This document shows positions 7,113 through 15,190 of a stretch of 64,000 nt of DNA, piece after piece (position 1 is the stretch's first letter; each line of letters begins with the position of its first letter). The position numbers and the translations under genes are program-made. Under the pieces are notes generated by a model. It was not told the origin of the DNA and did no database searches. It worked only from the letters and a program-made list of their open reading frames with translations. The DNA comes from Paenibacillus sp. FSL R5-0912 (lineage in GTDB: Bacteria > Bacillota > Bacilli > Paenibacillales > Paenibacillaceae). Location of the stretch: positions 3,906,001-3,970,000 of the forward strand of contig NZ_CP009282.1 of NCBI RefSeq assembly GCF_000758605.1, in the 5' to 3' direction.

Positions 7113-9368
7113 ATGAACGAAATGAATCAGGAGTATATCGTGATATCCGGTGCAAGGGAGAACAATCTTAAGAACGTATCCTTGCGTATCCCGAAACGAA
7201 AAATTACCATCTTCACCGGAGTATCCGGCTCCGGCAAGTCATCCATCGTCTTCGATACGATTGCTGCTGAATCCACGCGGCTGCTGAACGAGAACTTCAG
7301 CATGTTCGTGCGAACCTTCCTTCCGCGTTATCCGCAGCCGGATACAGACGGGATCGAGAACCTGAGCATGGCTGTTATCGTAGATCAGAAGCGGCTGGGC
7401 GGCGGTTCTCATTCCACGATGGGTACGATAACCGACATCTCGCCTATTCTCCGTCTGCTGTACTCCAGGGTGGGACAGCCCCATGTAGGCGGAGTGAACA
7501 TGTTCTCGTTCAACGATCCGCAAGGGATGTGTCCCGAATGTAACGGGATCGGCCGCAAGCTGGGGGTCGATATGAGCCGGGCCGTGGACATGTCCAAGTC
7601 GTTGAATGATGGAGCCCTCATGCTGCCGGATTATGCAGTCGGCGGCTGGGATTGGAACATGATCGTGCAGGCGGGTGACTTCGATCTGGACAAGAAGCTA
7701 AGCGAATATTCAGATGCGGAGCTGGAACAGCTGCTGCACGGCAAGGCCAGGAAAGTGAAGATGGATTTTGCCGGGAAGGCAACTAACATTACGGTAGAAG
7801 GTGTTATTGAGAAGTTCACGGGCAAGTATATCAAACAGGATGTGAAGACCAAATCTGAGCGTACGCAAAAAATGGTCGCCCCGTTCATCACCGAAGGCAC
7901 CTGCTCCAGCTGCCATGGAGCAAGACTTAGCCAGGCTGCGCTCAGCTGCCGGATCAATGGAAGGAACATTGCGGAGCTGTCCGCTATGGAAGTCGGGCAG
8001 CTTATCCGCACCATCCGGGAGATAGAGGAACCTGCCGCAGCTCCGGTCGTCAAGTCGCTGGCGGAGCGGCTGCAGCATCTGGTCGATATCGGGCTGGACT
8101 ACCTGACGCTGGACCGTGAGACCGATACGCTATCCGGCGGAGAATCACAGCGCGTCAAGATGGTGAAGCATCTAAGCGGCAGCCTGGTGGATGTCACCTA
8201 CATCTTCGATGAGCCCAGCGTCGGTCTGCACCCGCGGGATGTCCACCGGTTAAATGAGCTGCTGGAGAAGCTTCGCGACAAAGGGAATACCGTCATTGTC
8301 GTTGAACATGATCCCGATGTTATCAAGCTGGCGGATCATATTGTCGATGTCGGGCCTCACGCCGGCAGCCGCGGCGGTAATATTGTCTATGAAGGCAGCT
8401 TCCAGGGGTTGCTGGAATCAGGAACGCTGACAGGCACTTATATGAAACGTCCGCTTCAGCTGAAGCAGGATTGCAGGGCGTCTTCCGGCAGGCTGTCCAT
8501 CCAGAATGCCTCTCTGCACAACTTGCAGAATGTAAGTGTGGATATTCCTACAGGAGTACTTACAGTGGTAACAGGTGTCGCAGGCTCGGGCAAAAGTACG
8601 CTGATTAATGATGTCTTCCTCAGTCAGCATCCGGATACGATCGTTATTGACCAATCGGCGATTGGCGTCTCAACACGCTCCAATCCCGCTACCTACACGG
8701 GGATTATGGATGATGTCCGCAAGGCTTTTGCCGCAGCCAATAAGGTAAATCAAGGGCTGTTCAGCTTCAACTCCAAGGGCGCCTGCGAGAATTGCCAGGG
8801 ACTTGGTGTCGTGTACACAGACCTTGGTTTCCTCGACAGCGTGAAGCTGCCCTGCGAAGTGTGCGGAGGCAGACGGTTCAAGGAGGAAGTGCTTGCCTAC
8901 AAGCTGAACGGCAAATCCATTGCCGAGGTGCTGGAGATGACTGTTGAACAGGCTCTTGAGTTCTTCCAGCTCAAAGAGGTGGTGCGCAAGCTTCAGGCTA
9001 TGAGTGATGTGGGGCTAAACTATATTACACTCGGCCAGCCGCTCAGCACGCTCTCGGGCGGAGAATGCCAGCGCATTAAGCTGGCCAGCGAGCTGCATAA
9101 GAAAGGCAGCATCTATGTGATGGATGAGCCGACGACCGGCCTGCATATGTCCGACATCGGCCACCTCATGGAGATCATGAACCGGCTGGTGGATGCCGGC
9201 AATACGGTGATCGTCATCGAGCATAATCTCGATGTGATCAGCCAGGCAGACTGGATCATCGACATGGGGCCGGACGGAGGCAGCAAGGGCGGCGAGGTCG
9301 TATTCGAGGGCACACCTTCGCAGATTATTGATGCGGAGCATTCAATTACGGGAAGATATTTGGCGTAG
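7113..9368 (+). CDS. UvrA-like ABC ATPase (UvrA2 / drug-resistance type)
   Basis: A 751-residue protein with two ABC halves: Walker A near residues 36-44 (GVSGSGKSS) and again near 490 (GVAGSGKST), with signatures LSGGESQRVKM and LSGGECQRIKL. Zinc-module cysteines are present (CPEC, CSSC, CENC and CEVC). Housekeeping UvrA has about 940-950 residues; the shortfall fits the UvrA2 class, which lacks the UvrB-binding insert. Members guard against DNA-binding drugs or assist repair. ATG 7113 is chosen because GGAGGG at 7098 is ten bases away; the ATG at 7104 directly touches that site. It stands alone, with a terminator behind. Confidence 0.88.
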   Translation: MNEMNQEYIVISGARENNLKNVSLRIPKRKITIFTGVSGSGKSSIVFDTIAAESTRLLNENFSMFVRTFLPRYPQPDTDGIENLSMAVIVDQKRLGGGSHSTMGTITDISPILRLLYSRVGQPHVGGVNMFSFNDPQGMCPECNGIGRKLGVDMSRAVDMSKSLNDGALMLPDYAVGGWDWNMIVQAGDFDLDKKLSEYSDAELEQLLHGKARKVKMDFAGKATNITVEGVIEKFTGKYIKQDVKTKSERTQKMVAPFITEGTCSSCHGARLSQAALSCRINGRNIAELSAMEVGQLIRTIREIEEPAAAPVVKSLAERLQHLVDIGLDYLTLDRETDTLSGGESQRVKMVKHLSGSLVDVTYIFDEPSVGLHPRDVHRLNELLEKLRDKGNTVIVVEHDPDVIKLADHIVDVGPHAGSRGGNIVYEGSFQGLLESGTLTGTYMKRPLQLKQDCRASSGRLSIQNASLHNLQNVSVDIPTGVLTVVTGVAGSGKSTLINDVFLSQHPDTIVIDQSAIGVSTRSNPATYTGIMDDVRKAFAAANKVNQGLFSFNSKGACENCQGLGVVYTDLGFLDSVKLPCEVCGGRRFKEEVLAYKLNGKSIAEVLEMTVEQALEFFQLKEVVRKLQAMSDVGLNYITLGQPLSTLSGGECQRIKLASELHKKGSIYVMDEPTTGLHMSDIGHLMEIMNRLVDAGNTVIVIEHNLDVISQADWIIDMGPDGGSKGGEVVFEGTPSQIIDAEHSITGRYLA

Positions 9369-9379
9369 TTATCGTCTGG

Positions 9380-9405
9380 AACCCGCATTATATGCGGGTT
9401 TTTCT
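9380..9405 (+). terminator. Rho-independent terminator of the UvrA-like gene
   Basis: Perfect 9-bp stem AACCCGCAT / ATGCGGGTT with a 3-base loop, followed by a T-rich tract, 11 bases after the stop codon. Confidence 0.85.
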
Positions 9406-9658
9406 TTATAATGCTATAAATTATTATAGATAACCCCATCTTCAGAGCCAGAAATGAGATTGACCGTAGATAAATAGAAAGATACCATAGAGTTGATGCA
9501 ATCACCTTTTCTTGGAAATGTGGTTATGTTAGACGTTAACACATGAAGTATAATTCTATTTCACTAAATAAATCGAACTTAAAAATGTCCTGCTCTTTAG
9601 AAGCCTACGCCTTCAAATCTATTGAGAGTAAGTAACTAATGTGGAGTCCATAGCAAAT

Positions 9659-9840
9659 AACTGTACTTCGTACAGTTAAATCATGGAGATAAACCTGATT
9701 TGACGGTTTAATTGTATTCTGTACAACTAAAAATAGCGGAAAGTCTTCTCTTACGAAATATGATGATTCTAATTGTAGAAAATACAATTAAAACACTCTC
9801 AACGCAATAATCGATCGCTTTAGTTGTACATAATACAGTT
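9659..9840. repeat. Array of four related inverted repeats (TGTA-N5-TACA type)
   Basis: Four copies of a short palindromic element centred at about 9668, 9719, 9780 and 9831 lie in the gap between the UvrA-like gene and the gene at 9905. Each has TGTA, five bases, then TACA (the first with a GTAC-TTC-GTAC core), flanked by A-R/T and T-T, and each is followed on the plus strand by TAAA. The third copy is a perfect 7-bp repeat (AATTGTA, five bases, TACAATT). Centre spacing is 51, 61 and 51 bases, close to whole helical turns. I found no other copy in the window by eye. It could be a multi-site operator or an interspersed repeat family; apart from this array the 9405-9890 stretch shows no gene. 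Confidence 0.6.
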
Positions 9841-9904
9841 AAAGCTTACGTGCATGCTCGTTACGGCCAGCCTGCAGTTCAAGCAGGGAATAGGAGGAGT
9901 GATA

Positions 9905-10342
9905 ATGTCTAATTACATTGTAAAAATCATACCAAAGCATGAGAAAACCATCCCCGGCGAAAAAGAGAGAAATGCAATTAAAAATCAAATGAGATTAATG
10001 ACCGTTAACAAAGAAATAAGTGAACAGCTATATAATGAAGTAACATTTATAGATAGTGGATCGAATTTTGAAGGGATTAGATGCAATCATTGTATGACGT
10101 ATTTAGAACCCGATTGGTGGGTTGAGCAAATGGATACAAAAAGCTCCAACCAGTTTAATGATTTATCAATAATTTCACCTTGCTGCGCCTCGGCCTTATC
10201 ATTAAATGAATTGTATTATATTTGGCCAATGGGTTTTGCAAAATATGTTATTGAGATCATGAATCCCGAAGAAGATGAAGTGATTAGGATTGAACAATTC
10301 ATAGAAAATATAAACTACAAATTAATAAGAGCGCATTACTAG
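9905..10342 (+). CDS. Unrecognised 145-residue protein with paired cysteines
   Basis: I do not recognise this protein. It has 145 residues, is rich in Asn, Ile and Lys, and is clearly more AT-rich than its neighbours, which suggests transfer. CNHC near residue 69 and SPCC near residue 103 look like the two knuckles of a small zinc ribbon. The frame is open from 9824, but ATG 9905 has a strong AGGAGG eight bases before it, so that start is chosen. It is located directly after the inverted-repeat array. No signal peptide or membrane segment is seen. Confidence 0.7.
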   Translation: MSNYIVKIIPKHEKTIPGEKERNAIKNQMRLMTVNKEISEQLYNEVTFIDSGSNFEGIRCNHCMTYLEPDWWVEQMDTKSSNQFNDLSIISPCCASALSLNELYYIWPMGFAKYVIEIMNPEEDEVIRIEQFIENINYKLIRAHY

Positions 10343-10374
10343 AAATCCCAAAGTAAATATAGAGGCGATACAAC

Positions 10375-10704
10375 ATTAAACTACTCTTTATCTGCAGCCG
10401 GAATAAGTGGCGCAGTTTGACTGCTGAGAAGATTTTTGACGGATATAACGGTTACGAAGCAAGGTCGGCAGGCACGGAAGAAGGAGCAAGAATACAGGTG
10501 ACCGAAGGACATATCGGATGGTCGGATCTGATATTCGTAATGGAGAAGAAGCATACAAGAAGGCTAAGGGACAAATTTGCAGACTCCCTAAGGAACAAAC
10601 AGGTAATCTGTCTTGATATCCCGGACGACTATAGATTTATGGATGAAGAACTAATAGAAATCCTGAAATCCAGAGTATCCGAATATATTGAAGTTCCTGA
10701 ATAA
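10375..10704 (+). CDS. Low-molecular-weight tyrosine phosphatase-like protein with apparent ATT start
   Basis: The frame encodes a small predicted protein tyrosine phosphatase. Its active-site loop FICSRNKWRS (C-x5-R) lies at 10387-10416, and the acid-loop region PDDYRFMD is near residue 87. The first canonical start is TTG at 10417, which would remove the catalytic loop. The family's usual start, M-K-L-L-F, aligns with ATT AAA CTA at 10375, and GAGG lies nine bases upstream. From ATT the protein has 109 residues, the length I expect for the family. So either ATT is used as a rare start or the start codon was lost by one mutation. Confidence 0.65.
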   Translation: MKLLFICSRNKWRSLTAEKIFDGYNGYEARSAGTEEGARIQVTEGHIGWSDLIFVMEKKHTRRLRDKFADSLRNKQVICLDIPDDYRFMDEELIEILKSRVSEYIEVPE

Positions 10705-10751
10705 AGCAAATACAGAATGAAGTGGAATCGTTGAAAGCGTAAGGTGAATCA

Positions 10752-11456
10752 ATGGACAGAATAGCCAACATCAGATCCGAAGAGAAGAAATATCATGATG
10801 ACTGTTACGATACATACGACTTATTCAAGCCAGGGTCCTGGCTTCACAGGCCTGTTAAGACGGTGATCAGCCTTTTAGAGGAATATAAGGAGCGGGAATA
10901 CTTAAGTGTGCTGGATTTGGGATCGGGGATCGGCCGGAACAGCATTCCTATCGCTGAATCTTTGAAGCACAGAAATGGTAAAGTGGTATGCGTTGACCTG
11001 CTGGAATCGGCTATAGATAAACTATATCATTACAGTAAGGAATTTGGAGTTGAGCAATACATAGTGGCAAGGTTATCCGATATTGAACAGTTTAACATTG
11101 AACCGGATGAGTATGATATTATCGTAGCCGTATCTTCTTTAGAGCATATCAGTTCGGAACAGGCACTGGAGCGGAAACTGCAGGAAATGAATGCCGGAAC
11201 GAAACGAAATGGAGCGAATTGTATTATTATCGCTTCGAACATTCGTGAAGTTAACCTCGCACAAGTGGAAGAACTCGATCCCATGTTTGAAGTGAATCTA
11301 ACTACGGCAAGAATGTTCGAGCTGCTGGATCAGCAGTATGCCGGCTGGAAAGTTGAGCGACGCTTCGTAAAACCGCTGGAATATGAAATCAGCAGAAAGG
11401 GTGAACCTGTCAGGCTGACTTCGGATTGTATAACGTTTGTGGCTAAGAAGAGCTGA
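10752..11456 (+). CDS. SAM-dependent methyltransferase, class I
   Basis: A 234-residue Rossmann methyltransferase. Motif I is VLDLGSGIGRNSIPIAE near residue 55, the acidic residue after strand 2 is in VCVDLLESAI, and motif post-I/IV is DIIVAVSSLEHI near 130. No target-recognition feature is evident, so the substrate cannot be named. It starts 47 bases after the phosphatase gene, with AAGGTGA ahead of the ATG, and may be co-transcribed with it. A terminator begins at the stop codon. Confidence 0.82.
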   Translation: MDRIANIRSEEKKYHDDCYDTYDLFKPGSWLHRPVKTVISLLEEYKEREYLSVLDLGSGIGRNSIPIAESLKHRNGKVVCVDLLESAIDKLYHYSKEFGVEQYIVARLSDIEQFNIEPDEYDIIVAVSSLEHISSEQALERKLQEMNAGTKRNGANCIIIASNIREVNLAQVEELDPMFEVNLTTARMFELLDQQYAGWKVERRFVKPLEYEISRKGEPVRLTSDCITFVAKKS

Positions 11457-11483
11457 TCTCATGGGGATCAGCTTTTTATTTTG
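11451..11483 (+). terminator. Rho-independent terminator of the methyltransferase gene
   Basis: Perfect 8-bp stem AGCTGATC / GATCAGCT with a 7-base loop and a T-rich tail. The left arm overlaps the stop codon. Confidence 0.85.
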
Positions 11484-11655
11484 ACCGCTGACACGCAAGA
11501 GAAATTTCATTATTTCTGTCCAACTGTGACTATACGCACCACCCCTTCTGTTCAATCGTCTACATTAAAAGTATACGGTTAAGCTTTTTCATAAACTTCC
11601 GGAATTTGATTTGAATCCTCCTTTTTGTACGGCAGCCGTAATAGAATGAGGTTGC

Positions 11656-11670
11656 TGATAAGGATTATCA
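11656..11670. promoter_or_regulatory. Palindrome before the flavodiiron operon, candidate regulator site
   Basis: Perfect inverted repeat TGATAA-GGA-TTATCA, 23 bases upstream of the flavodiiron ATG and next to its ribosome binding site. The wider context (TTG before, CAA after) is loosely similar to Fnr-type sites, and the operon itself encodes a Crp/Fnr protein. That the two are linked is inference; such a close position would suit repression or autoregulation. Confidence 0.4.
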
Positions 11671-11693
11671 ATCAAACATTGGAGGTTAACAAA

Positions 11694-12932
11694 ATGAGTA
11701 CACAATTCAAACAAATCGCCGGGGATACTTACTGGGTAGGCAAAATAGATAACCGTCAGGTTCCGTTTCACCGCCTGATTCTGGCTAAAGGAACAACCTA
11801 TAATTCCTATCTGTTAAAAACGGGCAAGCCGACCGTGATTGATACGGTAGATATGGAGTTCGGCCGTGAATATGCCGAGTGTCTCGCCGGTATGATTGAC
11901 CTCATGGATATTCATTACATCGTAATTAACCATACGGAGCCCGACCATTCCGGCGGCCTGGCAGCCCTTGCATCCCAGGCGCTAAATGCCACGATCGTGT
12001 GCACCGAAATCGCTGTGCCGGAACTGCAGGAAATGTATAAGCTGCACAGCCGGAACTTCCTGGTCGTTAAAGATGGCGATACGCTGGATATCGGCGGAAA
12101 AACACTGCTGTTCAAAGAAACGCCGTACCTTCATACTGCTGAGACGATGATTACGTATTGTATCGAGGATCAGATCCTGTTCCCCTGCGATATCTTCAGT
12201 ACACATGTAGCTGTGGAGAATCTGTTCAGTGATGAAGCGGGATTTGATATCACCGAAGATTACAAGGGCTATTATGCCGCCATTATTCATCCGCACAGAA
12301 GATATGTAAGAACACTGCTGGAAGCGGTCAAGGATCTGGATATCCGCATGATTGCCCCATCCCATGGATTCCTGATCCGGGAGGATATCCCTAAATTCAT
12401 TGATCTGTACGCCACGATGAGCCGCGAAACAACTCAGGGTAAAAAAGCAGTCATTGTATATACCACCATCAAGAACAGCACGAAGAAAATGGCCAAAATC
12501 ATTCAGGAATGCCTGCAGGAGAATAATATTGGAACAGAAGTCTGGGATGCGGATAAAAGCAGCACTGCGGATATTCTGAACAGCATTGCTTCTGCAGACG
12601 CGGTCTTTATCGGCAGCTCTACTAAATATGCGGACATGATCGGGAACCTGGAGGATGTGCTGAAGGAGCTGCAGCATATGAATCTGGAAGGCAAGCTTGC
12701 GGCATCTTTTGGCTCGTACGGCTGGAGTGGAGAAGCCATCGAGGTCATTCAGGACTATCTGAACGGAACGAATATGACCGTGCAAAGCACTTCGGAGGTC
12801 ATTAAAACCACCGGCATGACACATGTTGAATTCCCGGTTAGAGTAAGATTCTCCCCTAAAGAGCCAGAGAAGGTCCAGAAAATTAAAAATGCGGCTGAAT
12901 TTGTATCGGATCTGCTGCTGAGCTCAATTTAG
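11694..12932 (+). CDS. fprA: Flavodiiron protein (FprA / flavorubredoxin-type NO or O2 reductase)
   Basis: A 412-residue class A flavodiiron protein. The metallo-beta-lactamase-like half carries the diiron ligands His80, Glu82, Asp84 and His85 in NHTEPDHSGG, then His147, Asp166 and His224. The C-terminal half, from about residue 255, is a flavodoxin domain with the FMN loop near YTTIKNSTKKM. These enzymes reduce O2 to water or NO to N2O in the cytoplasm. GGAGG precedes ATG 11694. Next come an NAD(P)H reductase, a rubredoxin and a Crp/Fnr protein: the complete electron chain for it. Confidence 0.93.
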   Translation: MSTQFKQIAGDTYWVGKIDNRQVPFHRLILAKGTTYNSYLLKTGKPTVIDTVDMEFGREYAECLAGMIDLMDIHYIVINHTEPDHSGGLAALASQALNATIVCTEIAVPELQEMYKLHSRNFLVVKDGDTLDIGGKTLLFKETPYLHTAETMITYCIEDQILFPCDIFSTHVAVENLFSDEAGFDITEDYKGYYAAIIHPHRRYVRTLLEAVKDLDIRMIAPSHGFLIREDIPKFIDLYATMSRETTQGKKAVIVYTTIKNSTKKMAKIIQECLQENNIGTEVWDADKSSTADILNSIASADAVFIGSSTKYADMIGNLEDVLKELQHMNLEGKLAASFGSYGWSGEAIEVIQDYLNGTNMTVQSTSEVIKTTGMTHVEFPVRVRFSPKEPEKVQKIKNAAEFVSDLLLSSI

Positions 12933-12948
12933 GGAGGAGGAACAACTT

Positions 12949-14163
12949 ATGACGAAGCATTATGTAATTGTTGGCGGCGGCGTATCCGCCGTCCATGCAG
13001 CTAAAGCAATCCGCGATCAGGACTCGGAAGCAGAAATATCGATTCTAGGTGAGGAAAGCGGGCTTCCGTATAACCGGATTAAGCTGACCAAAGGCCTGTT
13101 CACCGACCTGCACAGCGAGAAGGTGCTGATCAAGAAAGAGAAGTGGTACCGGGATAACCGTATAAACGTCAAGACCTCAACCCGGATCACCTCGATCCAG
13201 CCGGATCGCCGGATGGTAGAGACAGAAGACGGCCAGCGGGTGGAGTATCATAAGCTGCTGTTGTGTATGGGCGCGAGGAACCGCGCACTCTCTATCGAAG
13301 GTGCCGGACTTCACAATGTCCATACTATCAGAGACATGAACGATGCGGACCGGTTAAAAGATAGTCTGCAGGATGGAAGCCGCGTAGCCGTAATTGGCGG
13401 AGGTGTCCAGGGCATCGAGACGGCTTGGGCCTTGTTCGAAGCAGGTTACGAGGTAACCGTGATCGAAGCAGCCCCGTCCCTGATGGGCAGACAGCTGGAC
13501 GGGCACTCTTCCAGCCTGCTTAGGGAGACTTTGAAACAATCCGGAGTGAAGGTGATTCTGCAAGCAGGAGTAACCTCTATTACGGGTACAGACTATGTTA
13601 CCGGGATTACGCTGGACGATGGTTCTAATCTCCCGTGTGACCATGTTGTATACTCTATCGGAATTGTCCCGAACACGGCGCTTGTAAGCGGATCGGCTAT
13701 ACAAGTCCGGAACGGCATTATTGTAAACGAACAATTGCAAACCAGCGATCCGAACATCTTTGCTGCCGGTGATGTTGCTGAAATTAACGGGCATGTTGAA
13801 GGACTATGGGGCGGTGCAATAGAACAGGGAAGGATTGCCGGCAGCAACATGGCTGACAGTCTGACCGTTTACCGCAGAGCGGTTCCGGTTACTTTGTTTA
13901 ATGCTTTTGGGATTTCTCTGTTCTCCATTGGCAACACAGATGAACGGCAATGCGATGTGGCGGTCAGCGGAGAAGAGAATGGCGCCTATACGCGGATCTA
14001 TGTGAAAGATAATACAATTACCGGTGCGTTATCCTGGCAAGGAGCCGCTGCCTCCCTGACGTATAAGTCGGCTGTAGAACAGGGGATCAGCCTGACCGGA
14101 ATTCATCTTGCCGGCAATAACATAGAAGCCATTATGGCTGAAGTACAAACCCGATTGAACTAA
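12949..14163 (+). CDS. FAD-dependent NAD(P)H oxidoreductase (NADH:rubredoxin reductase type)
   Basis: A 404-residue two-nucleotide-domain flavoprotein. The FAD site GGGVSAVHAAKAIR lies at residues 8-21, the NAD(P) site GGGVQGIETAWAL near 150, and the second FAD motif IFAAGDVAEI near 271. It resembles NorW, rubredoxin reductases and the N-terminal part of NirB. It sits 16 bases after the flavodiiron gene with its own GGAGGAGG, and just before rubredoxin, so it most likely passes electrons from NAD(P)H to rubredoxin and on to the flavodiiron centre. Confidence 0.88.
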   Translation: MTKHYVIVGGGVSAVHAAKAIRDQDSEAEISILGEESGLPYNRIKLTKGLFTDLHSEKVLIKKEKWYRDNRINVKTSTRITSIQPDRRMVETEDGQRVEYHKLLLCMGARNRALSIEGAGLHNVHTIRDMNDADRLKDSLQDGSRVAVIGGGVQGIETAWALFEAGYEVTVIEAAPSLMGRQLDGHSSSLLRETLKQSGVKVILQAGVTSITGTDYVTGITLDDGSNLPCDHVVYSIGIVPNTALVSGSAIQVRNGIIVNEQLQTSDPNIFAAGDVAEINGHVEGLWGGAIEQGRIAGSNMADSLTVYRRAVPVTLFNAFGISLFSIGNTDERQCDVAVSGEENGAYTRIYVKDNTITGALSWQGAAASLTYKSAVEQGISLTGIHLAGNNIEAIMAEVQTRLN

Positions 14164-14189
14164 AAACAAACTATTAGGAGCTGAGAAGA

Positions 14190-14372
14190 ATGAAGAAATA
14201 CATCTGTACACCCTGCGGCTATATCTATGACCCGGCAATAGGCGATCCTGATGAGGACGTAGCCGCCGGCACCGCGTTTGAAGATTTGCCTGAAGACTGG
14301 GTATGTCCGGTCTGCGGAGAGGATACAAGTCACTTCGTAGCAGTTGAAGATAAGAAATCTGTTACTCATTAG
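14190..14372 (+). CDS. Rubredoxin
   Basis: A 60-residue classic rubredoxin. Iron ligands are Cys6, Cys9, Cys39 and Cys42 in CTPCGY and CPVCG, with the conserved aromatic and acidic core between them. It carries single electrons between the reductase encoded just upstream and the flavodiiron protein. AGGAG precedes the ATG. Third gene of the operon. Confidence 0.95.
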   Translation: MKKYICTPCGYIYDPAIGDPDEDVAAGTAFEDLPEDWVCPVCGEDTSHFVAVEDKKSVTH

Positions 14373-14412
14373 AGTAAACAGCTTCTAAATACTACATTTC
14401 AGGGGGAACGGT

Positions 14413-15123
14413 ATGAAAGAGCACTCCTGCCAGCACGCCGCAGAACCTTGTACACGCAAGGTACCGATTTTTGCTGCATTGACGGACGATGACCTCACCA
14501 GAATTAGCGCCATGATTAAGCACCGCAAGTTTACCAAAGGTCAGCCGTTAATTCTTGAAGGGGCGCCGTCAGATACGCTGTACATTATTCAACAGGGGCA
14601 TGTGAAGCTATCCAAAATGACTCCTGAAGGCAAGGAACAAATCCTGCACATTCTGACGAATGGGGATTTCTTCGGGGAGCTCAGTATTTTTAACAGTGAT
14701 GAGCTTAGTAATTTTAACGCATATGCCCTGAAAGACACTAATATTTGTATGCTGACCCGGAATGATATGGAGCATTTAATGACGGATAATCCGGAGATCT
14801 CTCTACGGCTGCTGAAAAGTGTAACCAAAAGACTCGCCCATACGGAGAATCTGGCGCAGAGTCTGGCGACCAAAGATCCGGAGATCCGGATTGCCTGCAT
14901 GATCATGGAACTCAGTGACAAATACGGCAAGCGGCATGGAAGCCGTATTCATATTGATCTTCCGCTGTCCCGTGAAGAGCTGGCTAGTTATGTCGGGGTG
15001 ACCCGCGAGACCATTAGCAGGAAGTTCTCCAGGTTTGAGGATTCGGGCCTGATCAAGCTGATTGGTAATAAACAGATGGTGCTCATGGATCCGGCCGGTG
15101 TGGAGAAGTATATGGGAAATTGA
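14413..15123 (+). CDS. Crp/Fnr-family transcriptional regulator
   Basis: A 236-residue regulator: cyclic-nucleotide-binding-like sensor domain at about residues 20-135, long dimer helix, and a winged helix at 180-230 with recognition helix SREELASYVGVTRETISRKF. The N-terminus has Cys6 and Cys13 with His residues between, just before VPIF; Cys112 and Cys162 are the only others. That could be an iron-sulfur or thiol sensor as in other Fnr-like proteins, but the spacing is not that of E. coli Fnr. AGGGGGA precedes the ATG. As last gene of the flavodiiron operon it probably senses NO or O2 and controls it. Confidence 0.88.
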   Translation: MKEHSCQHAAEPCTRKVPIFAALTDDDLTRISAMIKHRKFTKGQPLILEGAPSDTLYIIQQGHVKLSKMTPEGKEQILHILTNGDFFGELSIFNSDELSNFNAYALKDTNICMLTRNDMEHLMTDNPEISLRLLKSVTKRLAHTENLAQSLATKDPEIRIACMIMELSDKYGKRHGSRIHIDLPLSREELASYVGVTRETISRKFSRFEDSGLIKLIGNKQMVLMDPAGVEKYMGN

Positions 15124-15131
15124 ATCATAAT

Positions 15132-15177
15132 AAAAGCGGCATTTCCACCAGTAGATAATGGGGAGATGCCGCTTTTT
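15132..15177. terminator. Terminator of the flavodiiron operon
   Basis: Perfect 11-bp stem AAAAGCGGCAT / ATGCCGCTTTT with a 23-base loop, followed by T. It also works in the other direction for the gene ending at 15191. Confidence 0.85.
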
Positions 15178-15190
15178 AAGCATGAAATAG

